A stretch of DNA of 64,000 nucleotides, taken from UBA1181 sp045601045. Lineage in GTDB: Bacteria; Bacteroidota; Bacteroidia; Bacteroidales; Paludibacteraceae. The notes below the pieces were generated by a model. The model was given only the letters and a program-made list of their open reading frames with translations, was not told the DNA's origin and ran no database searches. How positions within the stretch are numbered: position 1 is the first letter of the stretch; each line of letters opens with the position of its first letter. Location of the stretch: assembly GCA_045601045.1 (NCBI GenBank), contig JAZRZA010000019.1, forward strand, positions 1 to 64,000, read 5' to 3'. Made by a program: the position numbers and the translations under genes. Positions 8,236 through 17,962 of this stretch are shown piece after piece.

Positions 8236-11200
8236 ATGGTGAAACATTTACTACGGGTGAACTACATCTGTCTAGCAATGGTTTTGTCTTTGATATCCAT
8301 TCATTGTCAGTCTGTGAAGGCGGATGGTTCAAGAGATATGTATCCAAGCGACTATTATTCTCGATATGGCGTGACATCAGGATCGGCGGGCGATTATCGC
8401 GCATGTTTGTTGAGCGGTATTACCTCATCAGGTTCCGATCCCGATCTGGCGGCTCCTTATCCAACGATGGGTACCATCAAGGTTTATGCCAAGGCGGGTG
8501 AACATATCTATTTGGCTTCCAGTGCCATGACGGTCAGAAGTGTCGTCACAAGACGCTCCTATGGACGTATTGATTGGCGCGCGCCGAATGGCAAGAGTGG
8601 TAGTGTGACGGATGTCCGTAATGGAGGCTTGATTTCCAACCGTGCCCAGGAGTTGGCGGGTCCGAACATTAACGGATCCACCTCTGGTTACAACGCCTAC
8701 AAGATTACGGTCGGGGCCGATCAGGAGGGTGTGTGGGAAATTGATTTCATCGGAGCTTCCTCGACTTTGAACTTTACCTCCGAGACTCCCAACAACCATC
8801 GCATCGAGTCTTGGAAGGAGGATACAAACCTCCCTTACATCAACGCATTTGACGTTTCTGTCTCCAATACGGCGGACAATGCCTTTATACCAGGTCGTGT
8901 CTATGCGAATGTCTTGAATCTTTTGATGCCTTCCAACTATGGAGGCAACTCCTATTCCTGTGAGTGGTACACCACTTTGTATGTCTTGACCAACACAGGT
9001 TATTTGTACGAAGTGAAACCGAATGGTCAAAATGGACACTTCTCCACATTTTTCGCCAATAACAAGGGCGTGCAGCGTGATCCGGAGGGTTGGATTTCCG
9101 ATAACTCTGATTTCTCCACCTCCAAGGCGTTGGGTTGCTATGGCGGTTTCCCCGCATACGCGAGTCTTACCAGCGAATTGAACGGTAACGCTTTCAAAAA
9201 CAACCGCGTTCCTACTTACGATCCTCGTCGTCCCGACAGGAAATCTGTCCGTATGGTGGATGGAGAGGAGAAGGTGACGGATGATATCACCCATAAAATA
9301 TTCTTCACAAAGCCGGCTTCCGATCTTCCTGCCAGCGCGCGGGCGGTCTATGGTAAGCAGGTGGTGGAGACATGGCTTTTGTCTGATTTGAACGCGAAGG
9401 ATACTCCTACCTTGTCTAACCTTAATTTGGTGGGTAAGGAGAGTAACCGTATAGGTGTAATGGGCCCCGAAGGTGTGAATATCTTTTTTGAGGCCAATGT
9501 GGCCGGTGACTTTCAGTTGGAGATGAATTTCGGTGCGGGCTATACGACTAGAATCTTGTCCGGCGTCTGTGTGAAGGGCGAGAATGTCATAGAATGGGAT
9601 GGCAAAGATGGTGCGGGAAAGAGTGTCCCTGTGGTGGATGTCGTCTTGGCCGGAAAGCTGAAAGCCGCTGAGATCCACTTCCCGTTCTTCGATTTGGAGA
9701 ACAATAAGAAAGGTTTGATATTGAACCAATTAAAGGCGAATTGGTCTGGTGTGGAACGGGATACCATCTATTGGAATGATACGAATTTGGGAGTCAGCAA
9801 GGGTTCCAGCGAGGATGCCTTGGATATGACGAAGGGAACTAATTCTCCGGGACATAAATGGTATGCGAGCCAATCGAACCGTGGTGATAAACGCATCATT
9901 GACACTTGGACCTATGCCCAAGGCGCCAGCGGAGAGGAGCAACATCTTACCGCTGTTTCCCGCTATGTCGATTTGGCGATCAAATCCATCTCATGCGATG
10001 TGACCACAACGCATGTGGGAGAACCTATTGTTTATACTTTAGAGATTGAAAACCGCGCGGCGGGCGAGGTGGATTTTGAAGGACATATGGTACATGTGGA
10101 TGCGGATGCGGACAGCGCCTCGTTTGGCGTTTGGTTCAATGCGGGTGGTTTCCATGCCACTGCGATGGAGTTGGTGTCTTCCGATGATCCTACTTGTGAG
10201 GTGAAGTCTCAGCCATCTGGTGATGAATTTGGCATGGGATTCATCTCTTTGAAAAATGGTAAAAGCGCGACGGTGCGTGTGACGGGTTATGTCTCCTCGA
10301 AACTGGCCCATTCAATGGTGCAACCTAGGGGATTTATTATGCGTCCGGGCGATTACTTCGAGATTGACGCGCTTAATTTATCTAATGATGGTATGCCGTT
10401 AAATCCAGCCCAAGAGTATGAGGGCATGGATCACAACAACTTGCTTGAACTCTCCACTCCGCTTTATGTTTTGAACAGTGTGCCGGAGGGATCAGCCGAC
10501 GAGGAGGTGGTCGCCGCTGGACAAACTTTGTCGGGTAATCTTTTGGAGAACGATATTGATGTGGATCTTGACCACTTGTTGATCACTAGCTATACCGTCG
10601 GTGGCGTATCGGCGACTTTGGATGTGGAGACGCCTGTTTATAACGGAGCCTCAACGCTTTGCGGATCGCTGCTTTTGAAGGCGAATGGTTCTTACACCTT
10701 CGTCGCGAACGGAGATTTCAGCGGCCAAGTTCCTGAAATATCTTGCGATGTGAGCGACCAATATACGGGTAGTTCGGCGATTACGGTGTCGGATTTGATT
10801 CCAGGAACGGGAACATCCAAACTCTCTATCCAAGTCTTGCCGAACCATGATCCTGTCGTGGCTCCTACCGAAGTCTTGATTCACAGAACAGGTGATGAGA
10901 CCATGTTGCCGCTATCCATTACGGACGAAGATGGTGATGAGTTGACCGTCACACTGGAAGGTGATGATAAGGAGCTCTTCTCGGTGAAGGGGGATAGTAT
11001 CTATTATGTGGGCGCTGGCGTGACTGATTTGACCACTTACCACATCACCGTGGTGGTGAATGATGGTGTGAAGAGTCCCGTTTCAGTTCCTGTCACGGTG
11101 AAGGTGAGCCAAAATCATGTGCCTGATTTGACGCCGAAGGAGATTACCATTAAGGCGAAAAGGAGGACGGCGGCGCAATATTTATTGCCAGTGAGAATCT

Positions 11201-14200
11201 TCGATGAGGATGGCGATAAGATTACCAATATTGCGGTTTCTGGCAATAGTAATTTCACGGTGAATGATGATTGTATCTATTTTAATGCCACGACAACCAA
11301 TACATATAGCGCAGGAAGCACTACTTTCAATCTCAAAGTGGTACTTACCGATGAGTTGGGCGGCGCGTCAGGTCCGATAGATTTGAAGGTGACCGTGGTC
11401 GTGGTGACAGATGATATATTGCCAAGCAACGCCTATGTTTCCGCACGGGATATCTATTATGGAGATCCGCTCTCTTCTGCCTTTGACCGTGACGCCGAAG
11501 TGGCGGGAGAGTGGTTGATGAAGCGTAGTTCATCCGTCTATTACGATGACGATGCGATTCTACCAGCCGGATCCTATACTTTCGATTTGCTGTTCGCGCC
11601 AAATTCTTCCGATTATTTGACCGAAGAATTAAAAGATATCGTCTTCAATGTCTTACCTCGACCTATTACTTTGCAGTCTGACTCTGCGGAGAAGGTCTAC
11701 GACGGAACTGCCTTGACCGCACCGCAGGTGAAGGTGGTGGAGGGATCCTTGGTGGGAGAGGATCGATTGATCTATGGCGAGTTCGCCTCTTTGATTAATG
11801 CCGATACGATCGCGAATAGTTATACATATAGCGCGGCGGCGGGTACCTTGTTGGCGAATTATGATATCACGACGAAATTTGGAGCCTTAATGGTCTCTCA
11901 AAAGATCGTATCTGATTATGAGATCGTCGTGTCGCCGACTAGCGTGAAGTATAGTGGTTTGCCTCAAGAGCCGAGTGTCTTGATCACTGCTGGGGGAGAG
12001 CCGGTGGAGGAATCTCTCTACACCGTCTCTTATCAATACAATGTCAACGCATCGGATAGCGCGGTGGTGATTATTTCGGGTGTGGCCGATGGTAATGTGG
12101 CATTGGTGACCGATACGGCTCATTTTTCCATCACGAAACGTAAGGTAGTTTTTGAATCCGCCTCTTGTAAGAAGGTGTACGATGGCACGCCGTTGACTTG
12201 CGAGAATATCACCTCCGTAACGGGAGATGGTATCGTGTCGGGTGATGCCTATTCCGTGATTTTTACGGGAACCTTGACGGAGTTGGGTAGCACGAAGAAT
12301 GCTTTCAGCGTTCAGTTTGACAACGACAACTACTTGGTGTTTGTCAACCCGGGAACATTGACGGTGACGACCAAAGAGGTGACACTTACGGATGAGTTGG
12401 TGGCATTGAGCGACGTTTCCTTTGTTTACGATAAAACAGCGCATTGTCCAACCGTGACAATTGTGGTGGATGGTATGACCCTCGAACAAGATGTGGACTA
12501 CACGATCTCTTGCGTGGATAATGTGGCAGTGGGTAGCGCCACGCTTACCGTTCAGGCGGTGGAGGGCGGCCATTGTACCTTCCCTGATTATGAAACCCAT
12601 TTCGACATCACACCGGCACTCGTTCGTGTGACGGATAAAACCATTTCCGATAAGGAGTACGATGGTACCAAGAAGGCTGAGATGACCTCCTTTGATTATG
12701 AAGGTGTGTTGAGTGGCGATGATGTGCAGATCCTTGTGGACGCAACCTTCGAGGATGCGGATGTTGCCCAACATAAGCAAGTTGTTCTCTCTTATTCGTT
12801 GGTTGGCGCGGATGCGGATAATTACCAAATGGAATCCGCTAGCGAAACCTATGAAGAGGGTGTCATCACCCCCAAACCTATCTCTTTGGTTTGGAGTGAA
12901 CCGACTAGTTTCGTCTATGATGGTACCGCCAAGCGTGTGACGGCGACTGTGGCAGGCACCGTTGATGAGGAGGTGGTGAATGTCATCACCTATGCGGGAA
13001 ATGAGGATGCGGTCGCTGTGGGCAATTACGAGGTGAGCGCTGTGGCATTGGATAATAGTAACTACGAAATCCCAGTTCACACCCCAATCTCTTGGACTAT
13101 CACAAAGGTTACCGAACAACCTGTGGTGACATTGTCCGATGAAAATTTTGTCTATGATGGTTCTTCCCATGAACCAACCGTCACTTTGAAGGTGGGCGAA
13201 ACGGTTGTGCCTGCTTCCGATTATCAGGTAGAGTATCAGAACAATGTGAATGCGGGGGATACCGCTATGGTGATTATCTCCGCATTGTCAGGAGACGAGC
13301 ATCCTTATGCGTTTGAAACGGATACAATTTATTTCTCCATTGCGAAACGTCAGGTCTCCTATACCTCTCCGTCCGCCTCAAAGGTGTTTGATGGTACTCC
13401 TTTGGAGGATCAACGTTGCGAGGTAGACGATGCCTCCATGATCGTGGCAGGGGATTCTCCAACCATCCAATATACGGGTAGTCAGACCAATGTGGGTCTT
13501 AGCTCGAATACTTTTGAGGTCGTTTTCGAACCAGACAATTATGCGGTGACCTACCATTATGGTACATTGACCGTGACACCAAAGGATATCGTATTGGCGG
13601 AGACCGATGTGGTTTGGAACGAGACCGAGTTCGTCTATGATGGTCAGGAGCATTGTCCTACCACCACTATTTCTGTAGGCGGATTGGTTTTACGTCCAAA
13701 TGAGGATTATGCGATCTTCTGCATGAATAATGTGAATGTGGGCGCGGATGTGGCCCATATCGCCATCCGATCCACGGAGGGAGGTAATTTCGTATTCACC
13801 GATTATGAAGTGAACTTCTCTATTTCGCCGCGTGTGATTCGTGTCAAGGATTCGATAGTGGAATCCAAGGTTTACGACGGAACGGTTGCTGCGACTGCGA
13901 CTGTGTTGGCCGTGGATAACGCGGTGGCGGGTGATGATGTCAATATCTTAGCGACGGCGACATTTGACAATGCGAATGCAGGCGAAGAGAAAACCGTCTC
14001 TGTTCAATACACGCTCGATGGAGAGGCAAAGGGCAACTACATCCTTGCATACGAGTCCGTCTCGTATGAGAAGGGCGTCGTTACGCCTAGACCGGTGGAG
14101 CTCTCTTGGAGTACGCCTACCACCTTCTCTTATGATGGAGAGTCGCATGGCGTCTCCGCTACGGTTGTGACTGATTTGGCGGATGAGGTGAATGTCTCCG

Positions 14201-17200
14201 CATACCAAGATGAATCCGCTGTTGATGCAGGAAACTATACGGCAAGGGCGTTGGCTTTGGATAACGCGAACTATCAATTGCCAGCGGATGCCTCTTATGC
14301 ATGGAATATCCTTCCGAGAGAAATCTCCTTGGCTCTGTTTGAGTTGAAGAGGGATTTCTTCACATACGATGGAGAACCTCACAAGGCGGAATTCGACCTT
14401 CCATCCTCTTTGAACCTATTGCCGGATGTGGATTATGTGGTGAAGTACCAAGTGACGGGTGACCAAGTTTGGACCAATGAGGCTCCTATTCAACCAGGTG
14501 TGTATAACGTTACGGTCACGCTTTTGAATTCCAATTACACCTTGTCTGACGAAAAGGTGTGGAGCTTGACTATCGATCCGATGATCTCTGTGATTGCCTC
14601 TTCCGCAAATGAATCGCAAGGCGTGGTCACCGGTAGCGGATCGTATTTGATCAATAGCAATGTGACCATTGAGGCTACGGCAGCCGAGGGTTATCATTTC
14701 GTGGCATGGAATGATACCGTTTTGTCTAACCCGCACCTTTTTGAGTTGACACAGGATACTACCTTCGTGGCTACTTTCGCGCCAAATAATTATTATTTGG
14801 ATTTGATGGATGGTGCGACTCTTTTGAAGCGAATCGAAGTGTCGTATGGCGAGGTGGTGACTGAGGAGCAATTGGCCTTGACCCCGGAAAAGAAAGGTTA
14901 CGCATTCAAGGGATGGGATGCCATCTTCCCGTTGACTATTGGTGCGGAAGATGTTGCTGTGAAGGCGATGTGGGATATTTTGACCTATCAAGTGACGTTG
15001 GAGGCGGAGAATGGAACCATTGAATCCAACTTCACCAACCCTGTTCCATATTTGTCATGGATCAGTTTGACGGCGGTTCCAAATGAGGGTTACCATTTTG
15101 TTCAATGGAAGAATGGGGAGACCTCCGCTTCTTTCGGCGTGCAGGTGACGCAAGACACGACGCTTGTAGCGATATTCGCATTGAACGAACACCAAGTAAT
15201 CGTTCAAAACGGTGGTGAGATCTTGAGAGAAATGACGATTCCGTTCGGTGAGACGGTGACGGAAGATTTGTTGTCCGTAACGCCGGAAAGGGATCATTAT
15301 GACTTTGTGGGCTGGAACCCAACTCTTCCATTTGTGATGGGCGATGCGGATGTGGTGGTAGAGGCTCAATGGGAGAAGAAACGCTACAATGTGACCGTTA
15401 GAACTGAAAATGGTAGTGTGGCGGACTTTGCCACTCCTGTGCCGTTCGAGGAGCGTGTTGAATTGAATGTTACGCCTGCGGAGGGTTATCATTTTGTGGC
15501 TTGGAAGGATGGCGTGCTAGAGAATCCTCGCGAGATTGTTGTGGAACAAGATACGATTCTTGAGGCTCTCTTCGAACCAAATTCATATACATTGAGTGTG
15601 GTGGACGGAGGCGTTCTTATGGAGCAAATTTCAGTTTTGTATGGCGAAACGGTGACGATGGAAACGTTGTCGGTTGTTCCAACCAAGAAAGGTTATGATT
15701 TTGTGGGCTGGAACCCAACTCTTCCATTGGTGATGGGTGCTTCGGATATGACCGTTGAGGCACAGTGGAGCAAACACCACTATCAAGTAACGTTGGATAC
15801 TGCTGGCGTGGCGGGTTCAGTAGTGGGAGATTTCACCAATCCGGTTGCCTATGAGACAACCATCGCTTTGAATGCTATACCAGCCGTGGGACACCACTTT
15901 GTGGCATGGCGTGACGGTGTCTCTACCGCCATGCGTTCCGTAGTGGTGGTGAAGGATACAACCTTGTCCCCTATCTTTGAGAAGAACCAAGTGGAGTTGA
16001 CTGCCGTTGATCGAGAGGTGGTGGTGAAAAGAGTGCCATTGCTTTATGGCGATACGGTGACTGACGAATTGATCAACGTGACATTAGAGAGAGAGGGTTA
16101 TGATTTCGCGGGATGGAATCCGGCTCTGCCGCTTGTGGCGGGCGATGAAAATATCGTCGTTGAGGCGATGTGGACTTTGAAGAAGATTGAACTTACGCTT
16201 GAAACGGAGTTTGAACATGGTGTGATCGAAACCAGCTTTGAGAATCCTGTTACTTATGGTGATACCATCACATTGACAGTCTCTCCGAATGAGGGTTATT
16301 ACTTTGCTGGATGGAGCGATGACGATCCGCGCAATCCTCGAGAGGTTGTGGTGGTGAGTGATACCGTTTTGACGCCTGTCTTCGAGCGCAACCAATACAA
16401 GGTGACTCTCTTGGTGGACGGCGAGATATGGCGCGTTGTTCCGGTTTTGTATGGAGATACCCTTACGGCGGAAATGATGGGTAAGGAGCCTACAAAGGAG
16501 GATTCCGACTTCGCGGGATGGACCCCAGCTCTCCCATTGGTGATGGGAGCTTCGGATTTGACTGCTGAGGCGCAATGGAGCATTAAGACATTTGACATCA
16601 AAATGGATACCATCTTCGAAAATGGTAAAATCCAAATTGAATATAGAGAGCCTGTGGCGTATGGTGATACCATCGTGTTGACGGCTGTTCCTGCGGAAGG
16701 ATATCATTTCCAAGCATGGTCGGATGGTAATCGTACCAATTCGCGTGAGGTGGTGATTAAGAGCGATACTGCCTTTGTGCCAACCTTTGCTTTGAACACT
16801 TATACTTTGCTGGTGATGAATGAGGCGGATACGATGAGAATCTATAGGTTCTTGTATGGAGATACAGTGACACATCAGATTTTGGATCGTATTATGCCGA
16901 CCAAGGTTGGTCATGATTTTGCCGGTTGGGATGTGGAGTTGCCACTCTTTATGCCAGCGCATGATACCGTTATCCATGCGATGTATATTCCACGTGTCTA
17001 TACGGTGATCGCCAAGATTAACGGTAATGTGGGAGTCGTGGATGGAGAGGGCGACTATGACTACGGAACCTTCGCGGATTTGACCGCGGTGCCGAATAGG
17101 GGATACCACTTCGTTAGTTGGGGTGATGGCGACACTTCTCGTACGATCCAATTCAAGGTCTCATGCGATACGATTGTCTCCGCGCTCTTCGCGAAGGATA

Positions 17201-17955
17201 TCGATGAGATGATGGTGGATAGTTTGATCGCCCCAGTATTAGGTTATTGCCCTGGTTCGGAGGATGTGATGCGTTACACTTTGCTGACATCCGAGGCTCC
17301 GACAGAATACACAATCATGTATGACGATGAGGCAAAGGCGATAGGCTTTGAGGATATGGATTTCTCTCCAATCATGGCCGATAATGAGATCAGGGTAGTG
17401 ATTCCGGATTGTCCAGCCCGAACCTACAAGGCGAAGGTGCAATTCCGTAACGCTAGCAATTCATTGACGCCTATCTTTGATGTGGAGGTGAGAGTGAATT
17501 TGTCTAATGAGTACATCACCGATATTTGGAACGATGTGGTCTCCGCAGTTAACTTGGAGAATCGTTTTGTGGCGTATCAATGGTACCACAATGATGTGAA
17601 GGTGGGTGGCGCTACCGCACCTTATTACTGCGAGAAGAGTGGATTGTCCGGTAATTACTATATGGAAGTGGTGACGGTGGAGGGAGAGCACTTACGTACT
17701 TGCAAGAAGTGGTTCGATAATGGTTCCTCAACGACCCTCTCTGTCTATCCAAATCCGACTGCGGGAATCGCTACCGTGGAATTGAGCGCGGACAATGGTG
17801 ATGTCCACCGTTTGGAGGTGACGAATCAACAGGGAGTTGTGGTTTATACCACCACTTTTGTCGGCAGAAAATTGCAAGTGGATTTCTCCCGATTCGCATC
17901 TGGCGCCTATGTGGTGAATGTAGATGGATTGACAGTGAAGGAGATTAGAAGATAA
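8236..17955 (+). CDS. Giant multi-repeat secreted surface protein with T9SS sorting domain
   Basis: A 3239-residue exported protein. A signal peptide (about 1-29, ending VKA) leads an N-terminal region to about 570 with a FlgD-like stretch (NVIEWDGKDGAGKSVPV). A DUF11-like domain follows at about 577-700, then cadherin/Ig-like modules at about 745-1065 (NSVPEGSADEE; two beginning NHDPVV and NHVPDL). Alternating YDG and MBG-type Ig domains come next; the marker K-[VE]-[YF]-DGT recurs near 1153, 1313, 1473, 1715 and 1877, mostly 160 residues apart. InlB/Listeria-Bacteroides-type repeats of about 130-135 residues (GYDFVGWNP, EGYHFVAW, YGDTVT) fill about 2117-2980. The C-terminus, from LSVYPNPTAG to the end, is a typical type A T9SS sorting domain. 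It is most likely a cell-surface adhesin or scaffold; its ligand is unknown. An OmpA-family gene follows after 7 bp. Confidence 0.92.
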   Translation: MVKHLLRVNYICLAMVLSLISIHCQSVKADGSRDMYPSDYYSRYGVTSGSAGDYRACLLSGITSSGSDPDLAAPYPTMGTIKVYAKAGEHIYLASSAMTVRSVVTRRSYGRIDWRAPNGKSGSVTDVRNGGLISNRAQELAGPNINGSTSGYNAYKITVGADQEGVWEIDFIGASSTLNFTSETPNNHRIESWKEDTNLPYINAFDVSVSNTADNAFIPGRVYANVLNLLMPSNYGGNSYSCEWYTTLYVLTNTGYLYEVKPNGQNGHFSTFFANNKGVQRDPEGWISDNSDFSTSKALGCYGGFPAYASLTSELNGNAFKNNRVPTYDPRRPDRKSVRMVDGEEKVTDDITHKIFFTKPASDLPASARAVYGKQVVETWLLSDLNAKDTPTLSNLNLVGKESNRIGVMGPEGVNIFFEANVAGDFQLEMNFGAGYTTRILSGVCVKGENVIEWDGKDGAGKSVPVVDVVLAGKLKAAEIHFPFFDLENNKKGLILNQLKANWSGVERDTIYWNDTNLGVSKGSSEDALDMTKGTNSPGHKWYASQSNRGDKRIIDTWTYAQGASGEEQHLTAVSRYVDLAIKSISCDVTTTHVGEPIVYTLEIENRAAGEVDFEGHMVHVDADADSASFGVWFNAGGFHATAMELVSSDDPTCEVKSQPSGDEFGMGFISLKNGKSATVRVTGYVSSKLAHSMVQPRGFIMRPGDYFEIDALNLSNDGMPLNPAQEYEGMDHNNLLELSTPLYVLNSVPEGSADEEVVAAGQTLSGNLLENDIDVDLDHLLITSYTVGGVSATLDVETPVYNGASTLCGSLLLKANGSYTFVANGDFSGQVPEISCDVSDQYTGSSAITVSDLIPGTGTSKLSIQVLPNHDPVVAPTEVLIHRTGDETMLPLSITDEDGDELTVTLEGDDKELFSVKGDSIYYVGAGVTDLTTYHITVVVNDGVKSPVSVPVTVKVSQNHVPDLTPKEITIKAKRRTAAQYLLPVRIFDEDGDKITNIAVSGNSNFTVNDDCIYFNATTTNTYSAGSTTFNLKVVLTDELGGASGPIDLKVTVVVVTDDILPSNAYVSARDIYYGDPLSSAFDRDAEVAGEWLMKRSSSVYYDDDAILPAGSYTFDLLFAPNSSDYLTEELKDIVFNVLPRPITLQSDSAEKVYDGTALTAPQVKVVEGSLVGEDRLIYGEFASLINADTIANSYTYSAAAGTLLANYDITTKFGALMVSQKIVSDYEIVVSPTSVKYSGLPQEPSVLITAGGEPVEESLYTVSYQYNVNASDSAVVIISGVADGNVALVTDTAHFSITKRKVVFESASCKKVYDGTPLTCENITSVTGDGIVSGDAYSVIFTGTLTELGSTKNAFSVQFDNDNYLVFVNPGTLTVTTKEVTLTDELVALSDVSFVYDKTAHCPTVTIVVDGMTLEQDVDYTISCVDNVAVGSATLTVQAVEGGHCTFPDYETHFDITPALVRVTDKTISDKEYDGTKKAEMTSFDYEGVLSGDDVQILVDATFEDADVAQHKQVVLSYSLVGADADNYQMESASETYEEGVITPKPISLVWSEPTSFVYDGTAKRVTATVAGTVDEEVVNVITYAGNEDAVAVGNYEVSAVALDNSNYEIPVHTPISWTITKVTEQPVVTLSDENFVYDGSSHEPTVTLKVGETVVPASDYQVEYQNNVNAGDTAMVIISALSGDEHPYAFETDTIYFSIAKRQVSYTSPSASKVFDGTPLEDQRCEVDDASMIVAGDSPTIQYTGSQTNVGLSSNTFEVVFEPDNYAVTYHYGTLTVTPKDIVLAETDVVWNETEFVYDGQEHCPTTTISVGGLVLRPNEDYAIFCMNNVNVGADVAHIAIRSTEGGNFVFTDYEVNFSISPRVIRVKDSIVESKVYDGTVAATATVLAVDNAVAGDDVNILATATFDNANAGEEKTVSVQYTLDGEAKGNYILAYESVSYEKGVVTPRPVELSWSTPTTFSYDGESHGVSATVVTDLADEVNVSAYQDESAVDAGNYTARALALDNANYQLPADASYAWNILPREISLALFELKRDFFTYDGEPHKAEFDLPSSLNLLPDVDYVVKYQVTGDQVWTNEAPIQPGVYNVTVTLLNSNYTLSDEKVWSLTIDPMISVIASSANESQGVVTGSGSYLINSNVTIEATAAEGYHFVAWNDTVLSNPHLFELTQDTTFVATFAPNNYYLDLMDGATLLKRIEVSYGEVVTEEQLALTPEKKGYAFKGWDAIFPLTIGAEDVAVKAMWDILTYQVTLEAENGTIESNFTNPVPYLSWISLTAVPNEGYHFVQWKNGETSASFGVQVTQDTTLVAIFALNEHQVIVQNGGEILREMTIPFGETVTEDLLSVTPERDHYDFVGWNPTLPFVMGDADVVVEAQWEKKRYNVTVRTENGSVADFATPVPFEERVELNVTPAEGYHFVAWKDGVLENPREIVVEQDTILEALFEPNSYTLSVVDGGVLMEQISVLYGETVTMETLSVVPTKKGYDFVGWNPTLPLVMGASDMTVEAQWSKHHYQVTLDTAGVAGSVVGDFTNPVAYETTIALNAIPAVGHHFVAWRDGVSTAMRSVVVVKDTTLSPIFEKNQVELTAVDREVVVKRVPLLYGDTVTDELINVTLEREGYDFAGWNPALPLVAGDENIVVEAMWTLKKIELTLETEFEHGVIETSFENPVTYGDTITLTVSPNEGYYFAGWSDDDPRNPREVVVVSDTVLTPVFERNQYKVTLLVDGEIWRVVPVLYGDTLTAEMMGKEPTKEDSDFAGWTPALPLVMGASDLTAEAQWSIKTFDIKMDTIFENGKIQIEYREPVAYGDTIVLTAVPAEGYHFQAWSDGNRTNSREVVIKSDTAFVPTFALNTYTLLVMNEADTMRIYRFLYGDTVTHQILDRIMPTKVGHDFAGWDVELPLFMPAHDTVIHAMYIPRVYTVIAKINGNVGVVDGEGDYDYGTFADLTAVPNRGYHFVSWGDGDTSRTIQFKVSCDTIVSALFAKDIDEMMVDSLIAPVLGYCPGSEDVMRYTLLTSEAPTEYTIMYDDEAKAIGFEDMDFSPIMADNEIRVVIPDCPARTYKAKVQFRNASNSLTPIFDVEVRVNLSNEYITDIWNDVVSAVNLENRFVAYQWYHNDVKVGGATAPYYCEKSGLSGNYYMEVVTVEGEHLRTCKKWFDNGSSTTLSVYPNPTAGIATVELSADNGDVHRLEVTNQQGVVVYTTTFVGRKLQVDFSRFASGAYVVNVDGLTVKEIRR
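14575..17190 (+). repeat. Tandem ~400-bp InlB-type repeats within the giant gene
   Basis: Six to seven coding units of about 390-405 bp follow each other; unit starts can be placed near 14986, 15382, 15775, 16180, 16592 and 16996. Some copies are nearly identical in DNA. The 20 bases from 15308 (GTGGGCTGGAACCCAACTCT) recur at 15698, and a close relative occurs near 16520. This indicates recent duplication or gene conversion and makes copy-number change likely. Confidence 0.85.
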
Positions 17956-17962
17956 TGAGATA

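Noticed and set aside
8428..13170. Several 400-codon antisense frames under the giant gene
   Set aside because: They follow the repeat pattern of the sense gene and encode low-complexity His/Arg/Ile-rich sequence.
14986..17190. Regular repeats considered as a CRISPR array
   Set aside because: Units are about 400 bp, coding and in frame, without short identical direct repeats and unique spacers.
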